From Candidatus Saccharimonadales bacterium (lineage in GTDB: Bacteria; Patescibacteriota; Saccharimonadia; Saccharimonadales; UBA10212), in NCBI GenBank assembly GCA_025450575.1, contig JANWHE010000007.1, positions 1 through 41,294 on the forward strand: DNA of 41,294 nucleotides, given 5' to 3'. The notes below the pieces were generated by a model. The model was given only the letters and a program-made list of their open reading frames with translations, had not been told where the DNA came from and ran no database searches. The translations under genes and the position numbers were made by a program. This document shows positions 10,715 to 19,040 of the stretch, piece by piece (positions within the stretch are counted from its first letter, which is position 1; every line of letters begins with the position of its first letter).

Positions 10715-10978
10715 GTGATGGAATTTAACTGGTGGGGAGCTGTCGGACTGTTCTTTGCCAGCGCAGCGCTGGAATCGATTTTTGCTTTATACACTTTGGC
10801 GGTTACTAAGAATAAAGCCTTGGAAGCTTCGACCTGGAGCCTGGTGTCTTATTTTCTGCTGGCCCTTGGAATCTTGAACTTCATACACAATAAATGGTAC
10901 GTCATCCCCTTGGCATTAGGTGCATTTTGCGGAACTTTCGCAGTGGTTAAGTGGGAATCCGGCAAAAAGTCCAAATAA
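10715..10978 (+). CDS. Small integral membrane protein (2-3 TM), hypothetical; start could be ATG 10718
   Basis: [31 protein letters not shown]...[35 protein letters not shown]. Confidence 0.75.
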   Translation: MMEFNWWGAVGLFFASAALESIFALYTLAVTKNKALEASTWSLVSYFLLALGILNFIHNKWYVIPLALGAFCGTFAVVKWESGKKSK

Positions 10979-10982
10979 CCCC

Positions 10983-11011
10983 TTGCAGACCCTTGTAGAA
11001 TTTGCTACAAT
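10983..11011 (+). promoter_or_regulatory. Candidate promoter for infA: TTGCAG-N17-TACAAT
   Basis: -35 at 10983-10988, -10 at 11006-11011, ATG at 11028. Confidence 0.55.
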
Positions 11012-11027
11012 TACTTCGTTATATTTT

Positions 11028-11249
11028 ATGGCGAAGGATAAAGAGGTCATCGAGCTGGCGGGTACCGTCGTAGAGGCGCTGCCTGGCACCCAGTTTCGAG
11101 TAGAACTTGAAAACGGCCATCGAATCATAGCTCATGTCGCCGGACGCATGCGGAAACACTACATCCGCCTGGTGCCCGGAGACCGCGTTAAGGTAGAATT
11201 GACTCCTTACGATCTGACGAAGGGTCGGATAACTTACCGCGAAAACTAA
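11028..11249 (+). CDS. infA: Translation initiation factor IF-1
   Basis: [73 protein letters not shown]; internal start within ORF 10920..11249. Confidence 0.97.
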   Translation: MAKDKEVIELAGTVVEALPGTQFRVELENGHRIIAHVAGRMRKHYIRLVPGDRVKVELTPYDLTKGRITYREN

Positions 11250-11296
11250 TTAATCTAAGTGCAGTGTGTCACTACCTGTAAAAGGAGATGATCCGG

Positions 11297-11413
11297 ATGA
11301 AAGTCCGTGCCAGCGTCAAAAAAATCAGCCCCGATGATAAGATTGTCCGCCGCAAAGGGCGCGTCTATGTCATTAACAAGATGAAACCCAAGCATAAGCA
11401 GAGGCAAGGTTAG
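11297..11413 (+). CDS. rpmJ: 50S ribosomal protein L36, Cys-free form
   Basis: [38 protein letters not shown], strong SD aaaggag; not in the supplied ORF list. Confidence 0.93.
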   Translation: MKVRASVKKISPDDKIVRRKGRVYVINKMKPKHKQRQG

Positions 11414-11416
11414 TTT

Positions 11417-11803
11417 ATGGCCCGAATTTCCGGCGTAACCATTCCAGACAACAAGCAGGTTCAGATTGCCCTGACTTATATCTATGGGATCGGGCCAAAA
11501 ACTAGCGCCGACATCCTGACCGAAGCCCGGATCGAGCCGACCGTCCGCGTCAAGAACCTAAACGACGGCGAAATCTCCAAATTACAGGACATCATTACCG
11601 CTAATTACACCACCGAGGGCGAGCTGCAGCGGGTCGTCAACGGCAATATTAAGCGTCTGCGGGACATCAACGCTTACCGGGGTCTGCGCCACAAGAACAA
11701 CCTGCCCAGCCGCGGCCAGCGCACCAAGACCAACGCCCGCACTAGGCGAGGCAAGAAACTGACTGTCGGCGGTACGGCGAAGAAGGCGCCAAGTAAGACT
11801 TAA
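11417..11803 (+). CDS. rpsM: 30S ribosomal protein S13
   Basis: MARISGVTIPDNKQVQIALTYIYGIG...YRGLRHKNNLPSRGQRTKTNARTRRG. Confidence 0.98.
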   Translation: MARISGVTIPDNKQVQIALTYIYGIGPKTSADILTEARIEPTVRVKNLNDGEISKLQDIITANYTTEGELQRVVNGNIKRLRDINAYRGLRHKNNLPSRGQRTKTNARTRRGKKLTVGGTAKKAPSKT

Positions 11804-11814
11804 GAGGACTAAAT

Positions 11815-12288
11815 ATGGCAGAAGCAGTTATAGACGAAAAAGAGAATTTGGAAGCCGCCCAGGCTGAAGGCGAGCAGCCGGCCGAGCAGACAGCCGCCGC
11901 GCCGGCAGCTGCCCCGAAACGCAAGAAAAACAAGCGGACGGTCAGCGAAGGCCACATCCACGTGCTGGCGACCTTCAATAATACCCTTATCACTATTACC
12001 GATACCAAAGGCAATACCCTGAGCACCGGCAGCGCCGGCGCCGCCGGATTCCGCGGCAGCAAGAAGGGCACGGCGTACGCTGCCCAGGTAGCCGCCGAAA
12101 AGGCTATCGAGACTGCCAAACAGAACTACGGGCTGACTAAGGCCGACGTATTCGTCAAAGGCGTAGGCCTGGGCCGTGACGCGGCTGTGCGCACCCTGAT
12201 AAACCAGAAAATCCAGATAGAGAACATCAAGGACATCACGGGCATACCGCACGGCGGCGTCCGCCCCAGGAAGGCTAAGAGGAACTAG
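11815..12288 (+). CDS. rpsK: 30S ribosomal protein S11 with Ala/Glu-rich N-terminal extension
   Basis: HIHVLATFNNTLITITDTKGNTL...GAAGFRGSKKGTAYAAQ...IPHGGVRPRKAKRN. Confidence 0.97.
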   Translation: MAEAVIDEKENLEAAQAEGEQPAEQTAAAPAAAPKRKKNKRTVSEGHIHVLATFNNTLITITDTKGNTLSTGSAGAAGFRGSKKGTAYAAQVAAEKAIETAKQNYGLTKADVFVKGVGLGRDAAVRTLINQKIQIENIKDITGIPHGGVRPRKAKRN

Positions 12289-12290
12289 TC

Positions 12291-12908
12291 ATGGCTAGAG
12301 AATCACGACCAATTGTTAAACTATCCCGCCGCGAAGGCTACGCCCTGCACCCTAAAGCCCATAAAGCCCTGGTTAAGCGCAGCGGACCTCCAGGCCAGCA
12401 GGGCACCTATAGCGGTCGTAGCAAGTCCAGCCAGTATTCCCTGCAGCTGCGCGAGAAACAGAAGGTGAAGCGCCTCTATGGGCTTTTAGAGAGGCAATTC
12501 TCCAAGCTGATGGAAGAAGCCAGCCGGACCCGCGGCCAATCCGGCACTACCCTGCTGGAATTTTTAGAGCGCCGCTTGGACAATGTCATTTACCGGGCCG
12601 GTTTCGCACCCAGCCGTAATGCCGCCCGCCAGCTGGCCACTCACGGTCATTTTATGCTGAACGGCAAGCGCGTGGACGTGCCGTCCATCAGGCTGAAAGC
12701 CGGCGATAAGCTGGTCCTGCGCGATGCCAGCAAGAAGAACGAGTACTTCAAGCAGATAGACGAACTTAGTCCGGCTCCCGGCAACCTGCCCGGCTGGATA
12801 AAGGTCAACCGCAAGCAGTTTTCAGTAGAGGTTACAGGCAACCCATCGCGTGATGACGCCGAACCTGATATCAAAGAACAACTAATCGTAGAGTACTACT
12901 CACGCTAG
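12291..12908 (+). CDS. rpsD: 30S ribosomal protein S4
   Basis: SQYSLQLREKQKVKRLYGLLERQF...FLERRLDNVIYRAGFAPSRNAARQLATHGHFMLNGKRVDVPS. Confidence 0.98.
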   Translation: MARESRPIVKLSRREGYALHPKAHKALVKRSGPPGQQGTYSGRSKSSQYSLQLREKQKVKRLYGLLERQFSKLMEEASRTRGQSGTTLLEFLERRLDNVIYRAGFAPSRNAARQLATHGHFMLNGKRVDVPSIRLKAGDKLVLRDASKKNEYFKQIDELSPAPGNLPGWIKVNRKQFSVEVTGNPSRDDAEPDIKEQLIVEYYSR

Positions 12909-12931
12909 TACTGAAGATAGGAGATACATAA

Positions 12932-13879
12932 ATGAGTAAACTAATCCAGTCCCCGGCGCTTTCCAGTGTCACGGACCACAGCCCCACCAGCGCGACTTTC
13001 ACCGTCGAGCCACTGCACCCCGGCTATGGCATGACGCTGGGCAACAGTTTGCGCCGCGTCCTGTTATCAAGCATTGCCGGCGCTGCCGTGACCGGCTTTA
13101 GGATTAACGGCATCAGCCACGAATTTACCACAGTCAAAGGTGTCAAAGAAGACGTGGTCCAGATTATGCTGAACCTTAAAGGCATCCGTTTCCGCGTTTT
13201 TTCCGACGAGCCCCAGACACTGACCCTCACAAAAAAAGGCAAAGGTGTCGTTAAGGCCAAGGACCTGGAGTTGAACGCCGACGTAGAGGTGGTCAACCCT
13301 AACCAAGTTATCTGTACTATCGATGACGACAAGGCTAACGTAAACATGGAGCTGACCGTCGAGACCGGCCGTGGCTATCAAGCGCTGGACGAGACCGGCT
13401 CCGGCCGCACCATCAGTGACATGATTATGCTGGACGCTCTATACACTCCTGTTATGCGAGTCCGCTACAAAGTCGAGAATACCCGTGTAGGCACCCGTAC
13501 CGATCTGGACCGCCTGTTGTTAACAGTCGATACCGACGGTTCGATCACGCCGCGCGACGCCTTTGAGGAAGCCGCTGCTATCTTAGTCAACCAGTACACG
13601 GCGCTGGCTGGCCAGACCCGCGTGGAAACCATGCCGACGCCCAAGAGCGAAGCCGGCGAAGAAGGCATAATCAGCGACGGCGACGAGCCGGCCGAACTAA
13701 TGACTTCGATCGAAGACCTTAACTTAAGCGCCCGGACGACCAACGCCCTCATCAATAACGACATCCACACCATCAAGGACCTGCTGAGCCTGTCCGAAGC
13801 CGAATTGCGCGACCTGAAAGGCTTTGGCAACAAAGCTTTAGACGAAGTCAAAGAAAAAATGGCGGAACTGGAGCTTTAG
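12932..13879 (+). CDS. rpoA: DNA-directed RNA polymerase subunit alpha
   Basis: FTVEPLHPGYGMTLGNSLRRVLLSSIAGAAVTGFRI; alpha-CTD LSARTTNALINNDIHTIKDLLSLSEAELRDLKGFGNKALDEVKEKM. Confidence 0.98.
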   Translation: MSKLIQSPALSSVTDHSPTSATFTVEPLHPGYGMTLGNSLRRVLLSSIAGAAVTGFRINGISHEFTTVKGVKEDVVQIMLNLKGIRFRVFSDEPQTLTLTKKGKGVVKAKDLELNADVEVVNPNQVICTIDDDKANVNMELTVETGRGYQALDETGSGRTISDMIMLDALYTPVMRVRYKVENTRVGTRTDLDRLLLTVDTDGSITPRDAFEEAAAILVNQYTALAGQTRVETMPTPKSEAGEEGIISDGDEPAELMTSIEDLNLSARTTNALINNDIHTIKDLLSLSEAELRDLKGFGNKALDEVKEKMAELEL

Positions 13880-13888
13880 GAGACAATA

Positions 13889-14353
13889 ATGCATCGCCAC
13901 GGATACAAAGGCCGCAAATTCGGCCGCGAGACCGACCAGCGCAAGGCCCTTATAAAAGGCCTGGCTGATTCGCTGGTGCTGCGCGAATCCATCGAGACGA
14001 CTCTGCCTAAAGCCAAAGAAGTCCTGATGTACACCGAAAAACTGATTACCAAAGCTAAAAAAGGCGGCCTGCATAACCGCCGCCAGGTGATCTCTGGCTT
14101 ATCGACGCTGGAAGCAGCCCATAAACTGGTGGATGATATCGCCCCTAAGCTTGGCGGGCGCCCCAGCGGCCACCTGCGCATCGAAAAGACCGACATGCGC
14201 CGCGGCGACTCCACCCAGATGGCCAAAGTCAGTTTCGTGGACGACCTGGCAAAGAAAGCTCCGGCCAGGGTCGAAAAACCGGCGCCGGCTAAGACCGCCC
14301 GAACGCCAAAAGCCGCCAAACCGGCGGCCAAGGCCAAGAAAGAGGCTAAATAA
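13889..14353 (+). CDS. rplQ: 50S ribosomal protein L17 with Ala/Lys-rich C-terminal tail
   Basis: MHRHGYKGRKFGRETDQRKALIKGLADSLVLRESIETTLPKAKE. Confidence 0.96.
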   Translation: MHRHGYKGRKFGRETDQRKALIKGLADSLVLRESIETTLPKAKEVLMYTEKLITKAKKGGLHNRRQVISGLSTLEAAHKLVDDIAPKLGGRPSGHLRIEKTDMRRGDSTQMAKVSFVDDLAKKAPARVEKPAPAKTARTPKAAKPAAKAKKEAK

Positions 14354-14793
14354 TGAAGACTTATAGCCAGAAGCCAACCGAAGTCATCCGCAAATGGTAT
14401 GTCCTGGACGCCTCGACGGCGCCTTTCGGCCGGGTGGCAACAACGGCCGCCGGCCTTTTGCTGGGCAAAGGCAAGCCGACCGTCACGCCGCACACCGACG
14501 GCGGCGACTACGTGATTATCATCAACGCCGGCAGTTTGGTAGCCACCGGCGGCAAGGAAGATAAGAAAATCTATTACCGCCACAGCGGTTTCCCGGGCGG
14601 ACTGTATTCGCGCACTCTGGCCGAACAGCAGCTTCAGGACCCGACCAAAGCTATCTATAAAGCTGTCCGCGGTATGCTGCCCGATAACAAGCTGCGTCCC
14701 GGGCGCCTGGAACGCCTTAAGATTTACGAAGGCGCCGACCACAATCATAATGCCCAGCAACCGGAAACCTTATCCGTGAAAGGAATCAAATAA
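14353..14793 (+). CDS. rplM: 50S ribosomal protein L13
   Basis: KWYVLDASTAPFGRVATTAAGLLLGK...GDYVIIINAGSLVATGGKEDKKIYYRHSGFPGG. Confidence 0.97.
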   Translation: MKTYSQKPTEVIRKWYVLDASTAPFGRVATTAAGLLLGKGKPTVTPHTDGGDYVIIINAGSLVATGGKEDKKIYYRHSGFPGGLYSRTLAEQQLQDPTKAIYKAVRGMLPDNKLRPGRLERLKIYEGADHNHNAQQPETLSVKGIK

Positions 14794-15195
14794 ATGGCAT
14801 CCAGCAATTATTTCTACGGCCTCGGCCGCCGCAAAAGCGCCACCGCCCGTGTCCGCGTACTATCCGGCAAGGGAGAGATAAAGATCAACGACAAAGCCGC
14901 CGCCGACTACTTTGACGGCAGCAAAGGTCTGGTATCGGAGCTCACCCGGCCATTTAACGTATTAGAGCTGGATCCCGAAAAGTACACCGTCACCGCCAAG
15001 GTCGCCGGCGGCGGCCACGCCAGCCAAGTGGACGCTATCCGCTTAGGCATCGCCAAAGCTCTAGTGGAAATCAACGAAGATTTCCGCGGCACTTTGCGTC
15101 GCGCCGAACTACTGGGCCGCGACCCGCGCGAAAAAGAGCGCAAGAAATTCGGCCTAAAGGGCGCCCGCAAACAGCGCCAGTTCACCAAGCGTTAA
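14794..15195 (+). CDS. rpsI: 30S ribosomal protein S9
   Basis: YGLGRRKSATARVRVLSGKGEIKIND...GGGHASQVDAIRLGIAKALVE...KKFGLKGARKQRQFTKR. Confidence 0.98.
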   Translation: MASSNYFYGLGRRKSATARVRVLSGKGEIKINDKAAADYFDGSKGLVSELTRPFNVLELDPEKYTVTAKVAGGGHASQVDAIRLGIAKALVEINEDFRGTLRRAELLGRDPREKERKKFGLKGARKQRQFTKR

Positions 15196-15200
15196 ACAAA

Positions 15201-15226
15201 AGACCGCTCCGCAAGGGGCGGTTTTA
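15201..15226 (+). terminator. Intrinsic terminator after rpsI
   Basis: agACCGCTCC-gcaa-GGGGCGGTtttaag: GC-rich stem plus U-tract. Confidence 0.75.
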
Positions 15227-15229
15227 AGA

Positions 15230-15235
15230 TATAAT
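15230..15235 (+). promoter_or_regulatory. -10 box TATAAT, 6 nt before the GTG (9 nt before the ATG) start of trpS; leaderless architecture
   Basis: gaTATAATcgaacaGTGATGagtaaa. Confidence 0.6.
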
Positions 15236-15241
15236 CGAACA

Positions 15242-16402
15242 GTGATGAGTAAAGAAGTCATCCTGACCGGTATCAGAGCCAATAACGACCTCCATATAGG
15301 TAATTATTTCGGAGCGCTTTTGCCTATGGTCGACATGGCCAAGAATCGTTCTGGTGAATACCAGATAAACCTGTTCGTGCCGGACCTGCACAGCTTTACC
15401 ACGCCTATCGACCACGCCAAGTTATATGAACAAACCATGCACAATCTGAAGATTTTCGCGGCGGCTGGACTGCCACTGGACAACCCAGATATCCATATTT
15501 ATCGCCAAAGCTACATCCCGGCCCACAGTGAGATGACCTGGATCTTAGATTGCTTCACCGGCTTCGGTGAAATGCTAAGAATGACACAATTTAAAGACAA
15601 ATCCAGAATCGGAAAGGCAAAAAGTACTCTAAAAAATATCACAGATGAGAATCAAGTAGCTTCAATAGCTGAGGTGCACGGTTTCCCTGTCGATTATATA
15701 GAGGCTGAAAATGAATTGAACGAAATATTGTTTAATGCAAAAAACGAAAGAGTTTCTGTTGGTCTTTATAACTACCCGGTCTTGATGGCGGCGGATATTC
15801 TTCTATATGGCGCCAAATACGTTCCGGTCGGCGACGACCAGTCCCAGCACTTGGAGTTTACCCGCGATATCGCCCAGCGCCTGAACCAAAGATTCAATCA
15901 AGAGTTATTCAAGATTCCAGAACCGGTCGCCAAACAGCATGAATTCTTCGGTAAGGACCAGGGCCTGCGCATCAAGGATTTAGTCGACCCTAAGAAGAAG
16001 ATGAGCAAAAGCGACGACAGCGGCAAGGGCGTGATATTCATGGGTGATAATCCAGATGAAGCCGCCAAAAAGATTATGAGTGCCACCACCGACAGCGAAT
16101 CAGCAGTCGGCAGTCCTACTATGGACGAACGGCCCGGCGTCGCCAATCTGCTGCAGATCCTAAAATTACTCAAACCGGACGCTCCCGACGCCAGCGCAAT
16201 GAATTATAGCGAATTCAAAGGTTTGGTAGCTGGCGCGGTCAAGGAATTCTTGGCGGACTTCCAGTCCAAACTGGCTCAAGTCGACGAATCCGCTATATTA
16301 GCCAAGCTGGCTGAGGATGAGGCCAAGATGACCGAAGACGCCGGCAAGACACTATATAAAGTCCAGCAGGCTGTCGGCCTGCGCCCATCTGACGTAAAAT
16401 AG
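15242..16402 (+). CDS. trpS: Tryptophanyl-tRNA synthetase with a ~47-aa insertion
   Basis: LTGIRANNDLHIGNYFGALLP, VPDLHSFTTP, SVGLYNYPVLMAADILLYGAKYVPVGDDQSQHLEFTRDIA, KKKMSKSDD. Confidence 0.96.
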   Translation: MMSKEVILTGIRANNDLHIGNYFGALLPMVDMAKNRSGEYQINLFVPDLHSFTTPIDHAKLYEQTMHNLKIFAAAGLPLDNPDIHIYRQSYIPAHSEMTWILDCFTGFGEMLRMTQFKDKSRIGKAKSTLKNITDENQVASIAEVHGFPVDYIEAENELNEILFNAKNERVSVGLYNYPVLMAADILLYGAKYVPVGDDQSQHLEFTRDIAQRLNQRFNQELFKIPEPVAKQHEFFGKDQGLRIKDLVDPKKKMSKSDDSGKGVIFMGDNPDEAAKKIMSATTDSESAVGSPTMDERPGVANLLQILKLLKPDAPDASAMNYSEFKGLVAGAVKEFLADFQSKLAQVDESAILAKLAEDEAKMTEDAGKTLYKVQQAVGLRPSDVK

Positions 16403-16406
16403 AAGG

Positions 16407-17282
16407 ATGAAGGAGTTTTCTGTCGGTCCGGACCAGGCGGGCCAGCGCCTGGATGTTTTCGTGGCTACCCAATACCCGCAGTTTACGCGTTCATCACTTC
16501 ATAGCATGTTCAAAAATGACCATATACTGGTTGGAGGACAGCCCCAAAAAGCCGGATATAAGCTGAAAGCGATAGATATCGTAGTAGTTAATAATGATTT
16601 GCTGATGTCTGAACCGCCGGAAATTAAGCTGCCGGTCATTTACGAAGACGAAAGTGTAATGGTTATCGATAAGCCGGCCGGTATCCTGACGCACTCCAAA
16701 GGCACTTGGAATAACGAGGCGACGGTCGCCAGTTTTATAAAAAATAAGATCAAAGATGAGCAGCTGCAGGGCAACCGGGCCGGGATAGTCCACCGCCTGG
16801 ACCGCCATACCAGCGGAGTGATGATCACGGCTAAGACCAATGAGGCCTTAAAGCAGCTGCAGAAACAGTTCTCGCAGCGCAAGACCAAAAAAACCTACAT
16901 AGCGGTGGTGGAGGGTAATTTGGAGCCGGCCGAAGCCGTCATCGAGGCGCCGATTACCCGTAATCCCAAAAGACCCCAGACTTTTATTGTCAGCGCCAAC
17001 GGCAAGCCGGCGGTTACGAATTATAAAAAACTGAAAGATTTTGAACGCGGCGGCCAGGTTTATTCATTGGCGGAGCTCAAGCCGCAGACCGGCCGGACCC
17101 ATCAGCTGCGGGTACATATGGCTTATATCGGGCACCCGATAGTCGGCGACCGGGTATATGGCCAAGCCGCGGACGGAATGCTGCTGCATGCCAAATCTCT
17201 GGAGCTGACGCTGCCGGGCGGCGCCAGGAAGACTTTTGAATCTGAATTGCCTAGCAGAATTAAGGAGTTCGCCGGCCTATGA
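16407..17282 (+). CDS. RluA/RluD-family pseudouridine synthase
   Basis: S4-like N-terminus, VMVIDKPAGILTHSKG, GIVHRLDRHTSGVMITAKT, KPQTGRTHQLRVHMAYIGHPIVGDRVYG. Confidence 0.94.
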   Translation: MKEFSVGPDQAGQRLDVFVATQYPQFTRSSLHSMFKNDHILVGGQPQKAGYKLKAIDIVVVNNDLLMSEPPEIKLPVIYEDESVMVIDKPAGILTHSKGTWNNEATVASFIKNKIKDEQLQGNRAGIVHRLDRHTSGVMITAKTNEALKQLQKQFSQRKTKKTYIAVVEGNLEPAEAVIEAPITRNPKRPQTFIVSANGKPAVTNYKKLKDFERGGQVYSLAELKPQTGRTHQLRVHMAYIGHPIVGDRVYGQAADGMLLHAKSLELTLPGGARKTFESELPSRIKEFAGL

Positions 17283-18148
17283 CGAAAGAGGTATTGCTGC
17301 ACCGGCGTACGGATAATCAGATAAAGGCGCTGCTGAAAAAGCCGCCGCACGCCGTGTTGGTCATCGGCTCACCCGGCAGCGGTAAACGGACCCTCGCCCG
17401 CTATCTAGCCAGTCGTCTGCTAGACGTGCCTTCGGATAAGCTGGAATCCCAGCCTTACTACGTCGAGCTGGCCAGACCGGCCGGCAAGACGGAAATCCCG
17501 ATTGAAGCTGTCCGCGGGCTGACACGGTCGCTAAGGCTGAAAACGGCCGGCCGGCGGCGGGTTGTGTTGATAGACGAAGCCCACAGTTTAAGCGAAGAGG
17601 CCCAGAATGCCTTGCTCAAGGCCATCGAAGAGCCGCCGCCCGATACGTTGTTCATATTGACCACTATCGCCCAAGACGGCGTCCTGCCGACCATCGCTTC
17701 GCGCAGCCGTAAACTGAATGTTGCGGCGGTCGGCCGAGAAGAGGCCATGCAGTTCTTTAGCGATTTTGACGCCAAAGATATCGAGGGGGCGTGGAGCCTT
17801 ACCCGCGGCAGCGCCGGGCTGATGGCCGCTATCCTGCGGGACCAGGACGGCCACGAGGTCAAGCAGGCCGTCGACCAGGCCAAATCATTCTTGAGAATGG
17901 ACAAGTTCGAGCGGTTGATATTCCTAGATAAGATGAGCGCCGACAAACAGCGACTTAGTGTCTTTTTAGAAGCCTTAAGCCGGGTTTACGCCGCGCTGTC
18001 CGATATCGCCGTTAGTAAAAACAACACGAATCAACTGCGCAGACTTGTGGTCTGCCGGCGGCAGGTGAACCAAGCCGCCGAAAGCTTGGCCCGCAATACT
18101 TCGGCTCGCTTGATCTGCCTGGACCTGGCTCTCTCGCTGAGTCTGTGA
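17279..18148 (+). CDS. DNA polymerase III delta'-like AAA+ ATPase (HolB-like)
   Basis: VLVIGSPGSGKRTLARYLASRLL (Walker A), VVLIDEAHSLSEEAQNALLKAIEEPPPDTLFILTT (Walker B). Confidence 0.88.
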   Translation: MTKEVLLHRRTDNQIKALLKKPPHAVLVIGSPGSGKRTLARYLASRLLDVPSDKLESQPYYVELARPAGKTEIPIEAVRGLTRSLRLKTAGRRRVVLIDEAHSLSEEAQNALLKAIEEPPPDTLFILTTIAQDGVLPTIASRSRKLNVAAVGREEAMQFFSDFDAKDIEGAWSLTRGSAGLMAAILRDQDGHEVKQAVDQAKSFLRMDKFERLIFLDKMSADKQRLSVFLEALSRVYAALSDIAVSKNNTNQLRRLVVCRRQVNQAAESLARNTSARLICLDLALSLSL

Positions 18149-18157
18149 GCGTTTTAC

Positions 18158-18166
18158 TGGTATAAT
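18158..18166 (+). promoter_or_regulatory. Extended -10 promoter (TGgTATAAT), 10 nt before the ATG of the TPR gene
   Basis: ttttacTGgTATAATgtagcttaatATG. Confidence 0.6.
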
Positions 18167-18176
18167 GTAGCTTAAT

Positions 18177-18830
18177 ATGTACGCTATAGCGCTGCTGTTG
18201 GTGTTCGCTTACGTGGTCTTCAGGCACGGTAAAAACACCGAGCTGGAAATGGTCATTATCCCGCGCCGTATCGGCGACCGGCTGACCCGGCTTTGGGAGA
18301 TAGCCCATCACGGCATGCGCGAAAACCGTTTTCTACGGGCCGAAAAAGCTTTGCTGACTATCCTTAAGATCGACGAAAAGAACGCCGCCGCCTATAACCG
18401 TCTGGGCATCCTCTACGCCAAGCAGCGGGAATACAAGGACGCCATCGACTGCTTTGAAATCGCCAGCAGTATCGAGCCTAGCGCCTCCAGCCTACATAAC
18501 CTGGGCCTGATTTACTACGAGACCGAAAACTACGAAAAAGCCGCTACCGCCTTCGAGGAAGCCCTGAAGATAGAGGATAACCTGGCGGCCCGGCACATCG
18601 CTTACGCCAAAGTCCTGGAAAAAATGGGCAACGACAAGCTGATGCTCCAGGAACTGGAGAAAGCCGTAGAGCTCGAACCTAATCGCGAATCTTATACGCT
18701 GCTGGGCCGGGCTTACGAAACCCAGGGCATGACCGCTGAAGCCCGAACCATCCAAAGGAGCCTGGCCAAGATGGCGCTGCCGGCTGGTAAACCCAAAAGG
18801 GTACTACGCCCCAAGCGGGTTGTTATCTGA
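18177..18830 (+). CDS. TPR-repeat protein with N-terminal membrane anchor
   Basis: MYAIALLLVFAYVVF hydrophobic start; TPR units AAAYNRLGILYAKQREYKDAIDCFEIASSIEP, SASSLHNLGLIYYETENYEKAATAFEEALKIE. Confidence 0.88.
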   Translation: MYAIALLLVFAYVVFRHGKNTELEMVIIPRRIGDRLTRLWEIAHHGMRENRFLRAEKALLTILKIDEKNAAAYNRLGILYAKQREYKDAIDCFEIASSIEPSASSLHNLGLIYYETENYEKAATAFEEALKIEDNLAARHIAYAKVLEKMGNDKLMLQELEKAVELEPNRESYTLLGRAYETQGMTAEARTIQRSLAKMALPAGKPKRVLRPKRVVI

Positions 18831-18860
18831 CCCCTGTTTTGCTAGACTTTTAAAGGTTAC

Positions 18861-18937
18861 GCCGACATAGCTCAGTTGGTCAGAGCGGCTGTTTTGTAAA
18901 CAGCGGGTCGTGGGTTCGAATCCCTCTGTCGGCTCCA
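18861..18937 (+). tRNA. tRNA-Thr (anticodon TGT), encoded CCA
   Basis: GCCGACA...TGTCGGC acceptor; anticodon loop TTTGTAA; GGTTCGAATCC T-arm; TCCA end. Confidence 0.95.
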
Positions 18938-18946
18938 AATTAACGT

Positions 18947-19032
18947 GCTGGGATACTCAAGCGGCCAACGAGGGCTGACTGTAAATCAGCTGGCATTCGC
19001 CTACGGGGGTTCGAATCCCTCTCCCAGCACCA
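18947..19032 (+). tRNA. tRNA-Tyr (anticodon GTA), long variable arm, encoded CCA
   Basis: GCTGGGA...TCCCAGC acceptor, AAGCGGCCAA D-loop, CTGACTGTAAATCAG anticodon arm, A discriminator, CCA. Confidence 0.95.
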
Positions 19033-19040
19033 TTAACCAG

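Noticed and set aside
13876-14760. 294-aa antisense ORF opposite rplQ/rplM
   Set aside because: Mirrors strongly coding sense-strand genes; GC-biased codons create long shadow ORFs. The same applies to 1855..2571(-), 7436..8125(-), 11809..12252(-) and many shorter antisense ORFs.
15605-15745. Intein or intron in trpS
   Set aside because: Only 47 codons, no intein N/C splice motifs, frame stays open; treated as an in-frame insertion instead.
18945-19040. N-terminal extension of ORF 18945..20075
   Set aside because: It translates through tRNA-Tyr; the real DHH start is ATG 19041.
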